This document shows, one piece after another, positions 9,050-19,185 of a DNA stretch of 32,026 nt (positions are counted from its first letter, which is position 1; each line of letters starts with the position of its first letter). The stretch is taken from the NCBI GenBank assembly GCA_013911595.1, contig JACESY010000016.1:1-32026 (forward strand), read 5' to 3'. This stretch comes from Azoarcus sp. (GTDB taxonomy: Bacteria > Pseudomonadota > Gammaproteobacteria > Burkholderiales > Rhodocyclaceae). The translations under genes were made by a program, and so were the position numbers. The notes below the pieces were generated by a model. It saw only the letters and a list, made by a program, of their open reading frames with translations. It searched no databases and was not told where the DNA came from.

Positions 9050-10318
9050 TCATTTGAAGGTCACCCTTTCCGGTTCCGGTTTGCACTTGTCGATCTTCGA
9101 GTACCACGGCATCAGCAGGAAGAACGCGAAGTACAGCACCGAGCAGATCTGCGCGGCCAGCGTGCGACCCGGCGTCGGGGCGAGCACACCCAGGTAGCCG
9201 AGGATGAAGAAGGAAACGATGAAGATCGCCAGCGCGCTCTTGTAGATCGGGCCGCGGTAGCGGATCGACTTCGCCGGGCTGCGGTCGAGCCACGGCAGGA
9301 AGGCGATGATGACCACCGATGCGCCCATGGCGACCACACCCCAGAACTTGGCATCGAGCCCGAACAGCGGGAAGGTGACCGCACGCAGCACCGAGTAGAA
9401 CGGCGTGAAATACCACACCGGCGCGATGTGATCCGGCGTCTTCAGCGGGTCGGACGGGATGAAGTTGTTGTACTCGAGGAAGTAGCCACCGCCTTCCGGG
9501 AAGAAGAACAGGACGAACGAGAAGAAGAACAGGAACACGCCGACGCCGACGATGTCCTTGACGGTGTAGTACGGGTGGAACGGAATGCCGTCGAGCGGGA
9601 TGCCGTTGGCGTCCTTCTTCTTCTTGATCTCGACTCCGTCCGGGTTGTTCGAGCCGACTTCGTGCAGCGCGATGATGTGGGCGGCGACCAGGCCGATCAG
9701 CACCAGCGGCACGGCGATGACGTGCAGCGCGAAGAAGCGGTTGAGCGTCGCGTCACCAATGACGAAGTCGCCACGGATCACCGTCGACAGGTCCGGTCCG
9801 ATGATCGGGATCGCCGAGAACAGGTTGATGATGACCTGCGCGCCCCAGAACGACATCTGCCCCCATGGCAGCAGATAGCCCATGAAGGCCTCGGCCATCA
9901 GGCACAGGAAAATCAGCACACCGAAGATCCACAGCAGTTCGCGCGGCTTGCGATAGGAGCCGTAGATCATCGCGCGGAACATGTGCAGATACACCACGAC
10001 GAAGAACGCAGAGGCGCCGGTCGAGTGCATGTAGCGGATCAGCCAGCCGCCCGGCACTTCGCGCATGATGTATTCGACGCTGGCAAAGGCCACCGGAATG
10101 CCGGCCGCGTTGACCGAGGCGTCCGGCTTGTAGTGCATGACCAGGAAGATGCCGGTCACGATCTGAATCACCAGCACGAGCAGCGCGAGCGAACCGAAGA
10201 AGTACCAGAAGTTGAAGTTCTTCGGCGCGTAGTACTCGGACAGGTGCGCCTTGTAGGTCGACGTCAGCGGAAAACGCTCGTCGATCCAGTTCAGCAGAGC
10301 CTGGGGTTTCGTCGTCAT
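9050..10318 (-). CDS. petB: Ubiquinol-cytochrome c reductase, cytochrome b subunit
   Basis: 422 aa multi-pass membrane protein carrying the two b hemes and both quinone sites of the bc1 complex. Two helices show the paired heme-ligating histidines (YMHSTGASAFFVVVYLHMFR and FALHVIAVPLVLIGLVAAH). The Qo-site PEWY motif appears as PVWYF. There are about eight or nine hydrophobic segments. The C-terminal part (WLDRSPAKSIRYRGP) is typical of proteobacterial cytochrome b, not the split b6/subunit IV type. The start is three bases after the petA stop and the end overlaps the petC start. Confidence 0.98.
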   Translation of the reverse strand: MTTKPQALLNWIDERFPLTSTYKAHLSEYYAPKNFNFWYFFGSLALLVLVIQIVTGIFLVMHYKPDASVNAAGIPVAFASVEYIMREVPGGWLIRYMHSTGASAFFVVVYLHMFRAMIYGSYRKPRELLWIFGVLIFLCLMAEAFMGYLLPWGQMSFWGAQVIINLFSAIPIIGPDLSTVIRGDFVIGDATLNRFFALHVIAVPLVLIGLVAAHIIALHEVGSNNPDGVEIKKKKDANGIPLDGIPFHPYYTVKDIVGVGVFLFFFSFVLFFFPEGGGYFLEYNNFIPSDPLKTPDHIAPVWYFTPFYSVLRAVTFPLFGLDAKFWGVVAMGASVVIIAFLPWLDRSPAKSIRYRGPIYKSALAIFIVSFFILGYLGVLAPTPGRTLAAQICSVLYFAFFLLMPWYSKIDKCKPEPERVTFK

Positions 10319-10321
10319 TGC

Positions 10322-10912
10322 TTAGGCCTCGTCTTCGCCCACGAGAATCGTGGTGTCGGACAGATACATGTGGGGAGGAACTTCGAGGTTGTCCGGCGCG
10401 GGCATGCTCGCGTAGACGCGGCCGGCCAGATCGAACAGCGAACCGTGGCACGGGCACAGGAAGCCGCCCGTCCAGTCCGCACCCATGTCGCTCTCTGCAC
10501 CCATCTTGAACTTCTCGGTCGGCGAACAGCCCAGGTGCGTACAGATGCCGACCGTGACGAGGAACTCCTCCTTGATCGAGCGGTGCCGGTTCTGCGCGTA
10601 CGGCGGCTGCATCGGCTTTTCCGATTCCGGATCGCTGACCTTCTCGTCGGTGCTCTCCAGCGACGCGACCATCTCGGGCGTGCGGCGCAGGATCCACACC
10701 GGCTTGCCTCGCCACTCGACCGTCATCATCTCGCCGGGGGCAAGCTGGCTGACGTCGGCCTCGACCGGAGCCCCGGCCGCCTTGGCACGGTCCGACGGCG
10801 TCAGGCTCGCGACGAACGGCACCGCCGCCGCAACCGCGCCGGCGCCCCCGACCACCGACGTCGCAACCAGCAGGTTGCGGCGACTGTTGTCCATCTTCTC
10901 TTCCACGCTCAT
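10322..10912 (-). CDS. petA: Ubiquinol-cytochrome c reductase, Rieske iron-sulfur subunit
   Basis: 196 aa. Carries the mobile [2Fe-2S] cluster of the bc1 complex. The two cluster motifs CTHLGC and CPCHGS are intact. The N-terminus has a twin-arginine signal anchor (NSRRNLLVATSVVGGAGAVAAAVPFVASL), as expected for Tat-exported Rieske proteins. The ORF track begins 12 codons earlier; MSVEEKMDNSRR at 10912 is preferred because AGAGG lies just upstream. First gene of petA-petB-petC, transcribed from the promoter at about 10961. Confidence 0.97.
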   Translation of the reverse strand: MSVEEKMDNSRRNLLVATSVVGGAGAVAAAVPFVASLTPSDRAKAAGAPVEADVSQLAPGEMMTVEWRGKPVWILRRTPEMVASLESTDEKVSDPESEKPMQPPYAQNRHRSIKEEFLVTVGICTHLGCSPTEKFKMGAESDMGADWTGGFLCPCHGSLFDLAGRVYASMPAPDNLEVPPHMYLSDTTILVGEDEA

Positions 10913-10960
10913 GGCCTCTTCAAGAAGGAATGCAAGATTCCGGTTCAAAAAAACTTGCGC

Positions 10961-10989
10961 ATTATAGGGGAAAACCGCAGCCCTTAAAA
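10961..10989 (-). promoter_or_regulatory. Promoter of the petABC operon
   Basis: A perfect TATAAT (10961-10966, minus strand) with a weak TTTTAA-like -35 at 17 bp spacing, about 50 bp upstream of the petA ATG. It is the clearest sigma-70 -10 box in the window. Just upstream on the same strand lies GCCTTCGGGCTTTTT, a small UUCG hairpin plus T-run that may end recR transcription. Confidence 0.65.
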
Positions 10990-10990
10990 A

Positions 10991-11006
10991 GCCCGAAGGC
11001 GTCCCA
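10991..11006 (-). terminator. Weak terminator candidate after recR
   Basis: Minus strand GCC-TTCG-GGC followed by five Ts, between the recR stop and the petA promoter. The stem is only three base pairs plus the stable UUCG tetraloop, so efficiency is doubtful. Confidence 0.35.
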
Positions 11007-11037
11007 AGGACTGCGCCACCCCCATCGGGCGCACCGT

Positions 11038-11625
11038 TCAGACCGCCTTGCGGTCGATCAGGGCCTGGGCCACCGTGCCCGCATCGACGTGTTCAAGCTC
11101 ACCGCCGACCGGCACGCCACGCGAGATGCGCGAGACGCGAACGCCACGCGCGCCGAGCAATTCCGAAATCATGTGGGCAGTGGCTTCGCCCTCGTTCGTG
11201 AAGTTGGTCGCGAGTATCACCTCGCGCACCTCGTCGTCACCGGCGCGCGCGATCAGCTTCTCCAGCCCGAGTTCGCGCGGCCCGATGCCATCGAGCGGCG
11301 ACAGTCGCCCCATCAGCACATAATACAGGCCCGGATAGGCGTGGGTTTGCTCGATCACCGACAGATCAGCCGGCATCTCGACCACGCACAGCAGGCTGCG
11401 ATCGTGACGCGGGTCGGCGCAGCGCTCACACACGGCCTGCTCGGTAAAGTTGTTGCAGCGCTCGCAGTGGCGCAGATTTGCCAACGCCTCGGACAGGGCC
11501 GCCGACAATCGCGCAGCGCCGGGCTGGTCGCGCTGCAGCAGATGGTAGGCCATGCGCTGCGCGGACTTGGGCCCGACACCGGGCAGGCAGCGCAGCGCTT
11601 CGATCAAGACGTCGAGATGGGACAT
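11038..11625 (-). CDS. recR: Recombination mediator protein RecR
   Basis: 195 aa. Works with RecO/RecF to load RecA on gapped DNA. The helix-hairpin-helix [19 protein letters not shown] is at the N-terminus. A four-cysteine zinc finger ([16 protein letters not shown]) follows, then a Toprim domain beginning [15 protein letters not shown] with the [18 protein letters not shown] segment. It is the third gene of the conserved dnaX-ybaB-recR group, but here about 135 bp containing palindromic sequence separates it from ybaB. Confidence 0.98.
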   Translation of the reverse strand: MSHLDVLIEALRCLPGVGPKSAQRMAYHLLQRDQPGAARLSAALSEALANLRHCERCNNFTEQAVCERCADPRHDRSLLCVVEMPADLSVIEQTHAYPGLYYVLMGRLSPLDGIGPRELGLEKLIARAGDDEVREVILATNFTNEGEATAHMISELLGARGVRVSRISRGVPVGGELEHVDAGTVAQALIDRKAV

Positions 11626-11649
11626 GGGTGGGCGCGAGGGCTCTCGTAG

Positions 11650-11681
11650 GTCAGGTAAGCGCCGTCAGGCGCGCACCTGAC
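11650..11681. repeat. Composite palindrome in the recR-ybaB spacer
   Basis: GTCAGGT-AA-GCGCC-GTCA-GGCGC-GC-ACCTGAC: two nested perfect arms (7 and 5 bp) around a four-base loop. About 35 bp further on, GTGCGCTGCGCTTATCTGCCCTATTCGGGC adds a second GC-rich imperfect palindrome. The layout resembles short intergenic palindromic (REP-like) elements of Betaproteobacteria; the family is not identified. It may also act as a transcript-processing hairpin between the two genes. Confidence 0.45.
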
Positions 11682-11760
11682 GACAGACGCAACCGCCCGT
11701 ACCAAGGACGCATGGCAAGTGCGCTGCGCTTATCTGCCCTATTCGGGCGGAGGCGGAGCA

Positions 11761-12084
11761 TCAGAACGGCAGCTTCATGCCCGGCGGCAGGTTCATTCCG
11801 GCGGTCATGCCGGACATCTTCTCCTGCGTGGTCGTCTCGACGCGGCGCACCGCGTCGTTGACCGCGGCGGCAACCAGGTCCTCGAGCATTTCCTTGTCGT
11901 CCATCACCGACTCGTCGATGGATACGCGACGCACATCGTGCTTGCAGGTCATCACGACCTTGACCATGCCGGCGCCGGACTGGCCCTCGACCTCGATGCT
12001 GGCGAGCTGCTCCTGCATCTTCTTCATGTCTTCCTGCATCTGCTGGGCCTGTTTCATGAGCCCGGCGATTCCGCCCTTCATCAT
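11761..12084 (-). CDS. ybaB: YbaB/EbfC family nucleoid-associated DNA-binding protein
   Basis: 107 aa, the normal length. The ORF track continues upstream into dnaX in another frame; the start [17 protein letters not shown] has GGAGA nine bases upstream. The helical N-terminus ([24 protein letters not shown]) and the [19 protein letters not shown] sheet are typical of this dimeric DNA-binding family. It lies 28 bp downstream of dnaX, the standard order. The Met- and Pro-rich tail ([18 protein letters not shown]) is normal for the family. Confidence 0.96.
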   Translation of the reverse strand: MMKGGIAGLMKQAQQMQEDMKKMQEQLASIEVEGQSGAGMVKVVMTCKHDVRRVSIDESVMDDKEMLEDLVAAAVNDAVRRVETTTQEKMSGMTAGMNLPPGMKLPF

Positions 12085-12112
12085 TTGCTTGTTCTCCGCG
12101 TAAGGGATGGAT

Positions 12113-13921
12113 TCAAAGAGGTCTGACCGATTCTTCGACGAAGCGCGCGTCGAAGCGTTCGATGATTTCGCCCACGAACGGGTCGCGCTCGAGCGCAGCG
12201 ACCGCGGCGACATGGCGCGCCTGCCGCTCGGCATTCGCACGCTGGGCCGGTGTCTCGCCCTCGATCGCGCCGACCTCGACGCGCACGCGCAGCTTGCGCC
12301 CGGCCCGCTCCGAGACGAGTTCCCCGAGCCGCTCGACGAGCGCTGCATGGACCTCGATCAGGTGCTTGTGGGTATTGGCCAGGCGCAAATCGAGCCGATC
12401 GTCGGCGAAACCGACCCATTCGCAATGCTGGCACAGTTCACGCACCAGCCCCCCCGGCGACAGGATCCGCTGCACCGCATGCCAGTCACCGGCCGACAGC
12501 GCCGCATCGAGCGCGCCTGCGACGTCGTTGCTGTGGTTCGCGTCGTCGGCACGGGTCGCTTCGGGCGCATCACTCGCGAAACGCTCCTCCGCCGACACCG
12601 GCCGATCGTCGGGCGAGGCCGGCGGCACATCTTCCCACGGCGGCCCCTCTCTGGCGGAGCCGTCGGCCGTCGGCCGGTTCTCGGGTGCCGTCGCGGCAGG
12701 CTCGGTGCGCACCGGCACGGCTGCAACCGGGGGTGCCGCAACTGCCGGCTTTGCCGGCGAAGCCACCTCGGGCAGCGGGCGGGCACGCCCGGCCCCGTCG
12801 CCACCGACACCGGACAGCGGTCCGTCGATCGGCGGTGGCTGCTCCGGCCGGAAGGCAGCCAGACGCAGCAGCGTCATCGTGAAGCCCGTGGCCTCGTCGG
12901 GCGCCATCGTCAGTTCGCTGCGCCCGTGGATCGCGATCTGGTAGGCCAGCTGGACGAACTCGGCATCGAAACGGGCGGCGTGCTCGGCCAGACGCGCACG
13001 CTCGACCTCGTCGGCGATCGCAGCCGGCGCGAGCTGTACTAGCGCAATGCGCTGAAACAACGACGCGAGGGCCTGCAGGCCGGCGTCGAACGACAGGCTG
13101 CGCGCCTCCATCGCGTCGGCCAGCGCAACCATGCGCGCCGTGTCGCCGGCCGCCAGCGCGTCGAGCAGTGCGTACAGGTGGTCGTCACCGACCGTGCCGA
13201 GCATGCGCGACACACCCTCCTCCTCGAGCCGACCGGCGCCGTGGGCGATAGCCTGGTCAAGCAGGGACAGCGCATCACGCATCGAGCCGTTGGCCGCGCG
13301 CGCAAGATGCGCCAGCGCAGGCGGTTCGAACTCGACGCCCTCCTCGCCGAGGATGCGGCCCAGGTGATCGACGATCGCGCCAGGCGACATCTGCTTGAGG
13401 TTGAACTGCAGGCAGCGGCTGAGCACCGTGACCGGAATCTTCTGCGGGTCGGTGGTCGCGAGGATGAACTTGACGTGCTCGGGCGGCTCTTCGAGGGTCT
13501 TGAGCATGGCGTTGAAGGCATGCCCGGTGAGCATGTGCACTTCGTCGATCATGTACACCTTGTAGCGCCCCTGCACCGGCGCATACACGGCGCGGTCGAG
13601 CAGCGCGGCCATGTCGTCGACACCGCGGTTGGACGCGGCGTCCATCTCGACATAGTCGGGAAAGCGGTCGGCATCGATGGCGCGGCAGGCCTCGCACTGC
13701 CCGCAGGGCTCGGGCGTGACGCCGGTCTCGCAGTTGAGCGCCTTGGCGAGAATGCGGCTGATCGTGGTCTTGCCCACGCCGCGCGTGCCGGTAAACAGCC
13801 AGGCGTGGTGCAGGCGGCCGGTCTCGAGCGCGTGGCTCAGCGCACGCACGACGTGATCCTGCCCCACCAGTGTGGCAAAGGACAGCGGGCGCCATTTGCG
13901 CGCGAGGACCTGATAGCTCAT
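12113..13921 (-). CDS. dnaX: DNA polymerase III subunit tau (and gamma)
   Basis: 602 aa. Clamp-loader ATPase of the replicative polymerase. Start chosen at [21 protein letters not shown], the universal DnaX N-terminus; the ORF track adds 23 non-conserved codons. Walker A is GTRGVGKTT, the zinc module is [16 protein letters not shown], and Walker B/DExx is MIDEVHML, all in the first 140 residues, followed by the sensor 1 region [18 protein letters not shown]. Domains IV-V are present: a low-complexity Pro/Ala/Glu linker (about 370-470), then the C-terminal domain that contacts the alpha subunit. No A-rich slippery heptamer was seen, so there is no visual support for a frameshift-made gamma form. 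Confidence 0.97.
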   Translation of the reverse strand: MSYQVLARKWRPLSFATLVGQDHVVRALSHALETGRLHHAWLFTGTRGVGKTTISRILAKALNCETGVTPEPCGQCEACRAIDADRFPDYVEMDAASNRGVDDMAALLDRAVYAPVQGRYKVYMIDEVHMLTGHAFNAMLKTLEEPPEHVKFILATTDPQKIPVTVLSRCLQFNLKQMSPGAIVDHLGRILGEEGVEFEPPALAHLARAANGSMRDALSLLDQAIAHGAGRLEEEGVSRMLGTVGDDHLYALLDALAAGDTARMVALADAMEARSLSFDAGLQALASLFQRIALVQLAPAAIADEVERARLAEHAARFDAEFVQLAYQIAIHGRSELTMAPDEATGFTMTLLRLAAFRPEQPPPIDGPLSGVGGDGAGRARPLPEVASPAKPAVAAPPVAAVPVRTEPAATAPENRPTADGSAREGPPWEDVPPASPDDRPVSAEERFASDAPEATRADDANHSNDVAGALDAALSAGDWHAVQRILSPGGLVRELCQHCEWVGFADDRLDLRLANTHKHLIEVHAALVERLGELVSERAGRKLRVRVEVGAIEGETPAQRANAERQARHVAAVAALERDPFVGEIIERFDARFVEESVRPL

Positions 13922-13975
13922 GGCGTCGGATTCTAGCAGGGGCGCTTCCAACTCCGGTGTGCCTTCGTAGGCCTC

Positions 13976-13995
13976 GATAACAAAAAGCAATTATC
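13976..13995. promoter_or_regulatory. Dyad in the dnaX-katG spacer (possible regulator site)
   Basis: GATAA-N10-TTATC, a perfect dyad in the only AT-rich stretch of the spacer, about 210 bp upstream of katG and 55 bp upstream of dnaX. A second AT-rich stretch with two CTATG copies follows. The half-site spacing does not fit the OxyR pattern (ATAG-N7-CTAT), so no regulator is named. A TTGACG (14086-14091) further down is the best -35 candidate for katG, with a poor -10. Confidence 0.25.
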
Positions 13996-14045
13996 CAGAT
14001 TCACACCATCGATTAGCCCTATGGATTTTCCGGGCCTATGCTTGA

Positions 14046-16358
<2,313 letters not shown>

Positions 16359-16368
16359 GGCTGCTTCG

Positions 16369-16430
16369 CGGGCCGCAGCGGCCCGTCACCACCCCGCCCC
16401 GCACCGGGCTTGCCCGGCCGGGGCGGTTTT
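16369..16430 (+). terminator. Terminator after katG (two hairpins)
   Basis: First hairpin CGGGCCG-CAG-CGGCCCG, starting about ten bases after the stop. Second and stronger hairpin: CCGCCCCG pairs with CGGGGCGG, enclosing CCGGG-CTTG-CCCGG, followed by TTTTG. The second fits a rho-independent terminator. Confidence 0.85.
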
Positions 16431-16478
16431 GCGTTGTGCGCAGACGCAACGTTTGCACACTTTCGCACGACACTCGGG

Positions 16479-16508
16479 TTTACCCGCCCCAGCCAATCTG
16501 GCTATAGT
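16479..16508 (+). promoter_or_regulatory. Candidate promoter of cfa
   Basis: TTTACC (16479-16484), 18-bp spacer, TATAGT (16503-16508), giving a leader of about 95 nt to cfa. The -10 is embedded in CTATAGT, close to the CTATACT form preferred by RpoS, which controls cfa in enterobacteria; RpoS use here is inference. Confidence 0.5.
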
Positions 16509-16609
16509 TCGACCCAGAAAGTCGAGCACGATGCCTGCCGCAACGCTGCGGCAGACGCGAGCCCCGACCCGCCGTGGCCTCTCACCTGCACAAGGAGAAG
16601 AGGAAGACG

Positions 16610-17815
16610 ATGGAACAGGCAAGCAGCGCAGAGATCTCGCAACGCCGCCCAGCCTTGGGCTCGCGCATTCCGCCGCACGTCCCCGCCGCGCCGCGCCGCA
16701 AGAGCCGTCTTGCGCTCGACGCCGTCGCGGAACTGCTCGCCAAGGCCGATGTTCGCATCGACGGCGACCGCCCCTGGGACCTGCGCTTCCATCACCCCGA
16801 CACGGCCGAGCGCATCCTCGCGCGCGGCAGCCTCGGTCTGGGCCAGAGCTACATGGATGGCTGGTGGGATTGCGACCGGCTCGACGAGTTCTTCGCACGC
16901 GTGCTTGCCGCCCAACTGGACGAGAAGGTCGCCAACACCGCGCTGATCGTCGCCGGCCTGCGCGCGCGGCTGTTCAACCTGCAGAACATGCGCCGCGCCT
17001 GGCAGGTGGGACAGGAACACTACGACATCGGCAACGACTTCTTCGAGGCCATGCTAGACCGTCACATGGCCTACACCTGCGGCTACTGGGCCAAGGCACG
17101 GACGCTCGAGGACGCCCAGACCGCCAAGCTCGACCTGATCTGCCGCAAGCTCGGTCTCGCACCCGGCATGACACTGCTCGACATCGGCTGCGGCTGGGGC
17201 AGCCTGATGCGCTACGCCGCGCGTGAATACGGCGCGCGCTGCTCCGGCGTGACGATCTCCAGGGAACAGGCAGACTACGGCGCCGCCCTGTGTGAAGGCC
17301 TGCCGGTCGACTTCCTGCTCAAGGACTACCGCGAACTCGACGGCAGCTTCGACCGCATCGCCTCGGTCGGCATGTTCGAGCACGTCGGCCACAAGAACTA
17401 CCGCACCTATTTCGAGACGGCGCGACGCGTGCTCGCCGACGACGGCCTGTTCGTGCTGCACACCATCGGCAAGAACCGGCGCGGCGTCCCGACCGATCCG
17501 TGGATTGAGCGCTACATCTTTCCAAACGGCGCCCTGCCGGCGATGGGGGAGATCGCCGACGCAGCCGAGGAGTTCTTCGTCATCGAGGACGTCCACAACT
17601 TCGGCGCCGACTATGACCGCACACTGATGGCCTGGCACGCCAACTTCGAGGCTGCCTGGCCACAGTTTTCCGATCGCTACGGCGAACGCTTCTATCGCAT
17701 GTGGCGCTACTACCTGCTGGCCTGTGCCGGAACCTTCCGCGCCCGCACCACACAGCTTTGGCAGTTCGTCCTGTCGCCCAAGGGCACGCCCGGCGGCTAT
17801 CGCTGTCCACGCTGA
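16610..17815 (+). CDS. cfa: Cyclopropane-fatty-acyl-phospholipid synthase
   Basis: 401 aa. SAM-dependent enzyme that converts cis double bonds of membrane phospholipid acyl chains to cyclopropane rings, usually in stationary phase or stress. The ORF track starts at an upstream GTG; the ATG at 16610 (MEQASSAEIS) with AGAGGAAG before it is preferred. N-terminal substrate-region motif GSLGLGQSYMDGWWDCD. The SAM-binding loop is LLDIGCGWGSLMRYAA (about residues 190-205), with SREQADYG after it. The family motifs ASVGMFEHVGHKNY and HTIGKN are present. The C-terminus WQFVLSPKGTPGGYRCPR is complete. Monocistronic between two terminators. Confidence 0.96.
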   Translation: MEQASSAEISQRRPALGSRIPPHVPAAPRRKSRLALDAVAELLAKADVRIDGDRPWDLRFHHPDTAERILARGSLGLGQSYMDGWWDCDRLDEFFARVLAAQLDEKVANTALIVAGLRARLFNLQNMRRAWQVGQEHYDIGNDFFEAMLDRHMAYTCGYWAKARTLEDAQTAKLDLICRKLGLAPGMTLLDIGCGWGSLMRYAAREYGARCSGVTISREQADYGAALCEGLPVDFLLKDYRELDGSFDRIASVGMFEHVGHKNYRTYFETARRVLADDGLFVLHTIGKNRRGVPTDPWIERYIFPNGALPAMGEIADAAEEFFVIEDVHNFGADYDRTLMAWHANFEAAWPQFSDRYGERFYRMWRYYLLACAGTFRARTTQLWQFVLSPKGTPGGYRCPR

Positions 17816-17836
17816 CGACGACATCGCGCGCACCTG

Positions 17837-17859
17837 GCCGCCCGAGGGCGGCTTTTTTT
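17837..17859 (+). terminator. Rho-independent terminator after cfa
   Basis: GCCGCC-CGAG-GGCGGC followed directly by seven Ts; a canonical intrinsic terminator about 20 bases after the cfa stop. Confidence 0.93.
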
Positions 17860-17897
17860 GTCATTCGATGCTTTTCAGCTATCAGAATATTTTTAAT

Positions 17898-17910
17898 GTT
17901 CAATTTGAAC
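17898..17910. promoter_or_regulatory. Palindromic operator candidate upstream of the ZIP transporter
   Basis: GTTCAATTTGAAC, a perfect 6-bp dyad around a central T, in an AT-rich island (TATCAGAATATTTTTAATGTTCAATTTGAAC) that stands out from the GC-rich surroundings, 55 bp upstream of the transporter ATG. A metal-responsive repressor site is plausible from the context but is not a recognised consensus. Confidence 0.35.
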
Positions 17911-17964
17911 TATGGACCAGCAGGGCTGATACTTGTTTTGAATGAATGGTTCGAGGAGCCGCAC

Positions 17965-18852
17965 ATGGTCACCGAAGTCGCACGCATGCATTACCAGCGA
18001 GCCGGCCTGGCGGGCTTCCTGCGCGCGATCGGCGGCTGGGCGATTGCGCTGGCCGGCCTCGTTCTGCTCACGACGCAACTGTACGGCCAGTTCGGCACGC
18101 TGCCCGTCGGCGTTCGCCACGCCATCGCCGGGGGCACCATGGCCGCCGCCGCGACCGCCCTAGGCGCGCTGCCGGTACTGGTCATGCGGAACATCACGGT
18201 CGGGACTCAGGGCGCACTGCTGGGTTTCGGCGCGGGCGTGATGCTCGCCGCAAGCGTGTTCTCGCTGCTGTTGCCGGGTTTTGACGCCGCCATCGCCCAG
18301 GGCGCCAGCGACAGCGCTGCGGCCCTGGTCGTCGCCGCGGGCCTGATGATCGGCGCAGCGGCGCTGCTGGCGATCGACCGCAGTCTGCCCCACACCCACC
18401 AGCCGGGTCGCGAGCGCAGCATCGCGGCAGTGTGGCTGTTCGTGTTTGCAATCGCCGTACACAACATCCCCGAGGGCCTGGCGATCGGCGTTGCCTCGGG
18501 CGGGGCCGACAGCGGCCGGGCGGTCTCCATCGGCATCTCGCTGCAGAACGTGCCTGAAGGCCTGATCATCGCGATCGCGCTGCTCACCGCCGGATATGGC
18601 CGAGGACTGGCCTTCGGCGTGGCGGTGCTGTCCGGACTGGTCGAGCCGGTCGCCGCGATCCTTGGTTCGGTGATGATCGCCGCCTCCGCCGCCCTGCTGC
18701 CGTGGGGCCTGGCCGCAGCGGCCGGCGCGATGCTCTTCGTGGTCAGCCACGAGATCATTCCCGAGTCGCACCGGCGCGGCCACGAGACGCTGGCCACCGC
18801 CGGCCTGATGATCGGCTTCGTCACGATGATGTTGCTGGACATGCTGCTGTGA
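17965..18852 (+). CDS. ZIP-family divalent metal transporter
   Basis: 295 aa. Start MVTEVARMHYQ at 17965 with GAGGAG upstream; the ORF track runs back into the cfa terminator. About eight hydrophobic segments. The metal-binding helices show the ZIP signatures HNIPEGLAIGV and SLQNVPEGLIIAIAL, and helix VII has FVVSHEIIPESHRRG. A histidine-containing loop (LPHTHQPG) lies between helices III and IV. The GufA/ZupT branch imports zinc and other divalent metals across the inner membrane; the actual substrate cannot be read from sequence. Transcribed alone; the stop codon is part of the hairpin at 18851. Confidence 0.92.
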   Translation: MVTEVARMHYQRAGLAGFLRAIGGWAIALAGLVLLTTQLYGQFGTLPVGVRHAIAGGTMAAAATALGALPVLVMRNITVGTQGALLGFGAGVMLAASVFSLLLPGFDAAIAQGASDSAAALVVAAGLMIGAAALLAIDRSLPHTHQPGRERSIAAVWLFVFAIAVHNIPEGLAIGVASGGADSGRAVSIGISLQNVPEGLIIAIALLTAGYGRGLAFGVAVLSGLVEPVAAILGSVMIAASAALLPWGLAAAAGAMLFVVSHEIIPESHRRGHETLATAGLMIGFVTMMLLDMLL

Positions 18853-18892
18853 ACGTACAACGGCCCGCCGAATGGCGGGCCGTTGTACGTTC
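18851..18892. terminator. Perfect 19-bp hairpin, bidirectional terminator between the ZIP gene and the SRP RNA
   Basis: GAACGTACAACGGCCCGCC and its exact complement around a GAAT loop. It begins inside the ZIP stop codon (TGA) and lies 20 bases past the 3' end of the SRP RNA on the other strand. No U-run on either side, so termination may need other factors, or it may serve as an RNA 3'-end stabiliser. Confidence 0.65.
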
Positions 18893-18911
18893 AGTCGGGA
18901 CTGAGAAATCA

Positions 18912-19013
<102 letters not shown>

Positions 19014-19020
19014 GGGTTCG

Positions 19021-19026
19021 ATTGTA
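19021..19026 (-). promoter_or_regulatory. -10 box of the SRP RNA gene
   Basis: TACAAT on the minus strand, spaced correctly for a start at 19013. No good -35 hexamer at 16-18 bp upstream. Confidence 0.5.
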
Positions 19027-19185
19027 CCAGCAAGCGCCCTGCCGCGATGGCACTTCGGCCCGTCATCCTTGTTGCGTATCATCGGATGTTCCGCCACGGC
19101 GAGAGCCAGATGCCCCGATGAACCATCCTGCATCGTCCAGCACGGCCTGCACGCTCCGCCTGTTACCAGCCGGTCGGTGGCGCTG

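Noticed and set aside
9428-10987. 519-aa plus-strand ORF
   Set aside because: Lies antisense to petB and petA, whose heme and Fe-S motifs are unambiguous; composition is that of a shadow frame.
12113-13921. Programmed frameshift producing the gamma form of DnaX
   Set aside because: No A6-7 slippery run or following stem was found in the gene.
13976-14030. OxyR box for katG
   Set aside because: AT-rich dyads are present but the half-sites and spacing do not match ATAG-N7-CTAT; kept only as an unnamed dyad.
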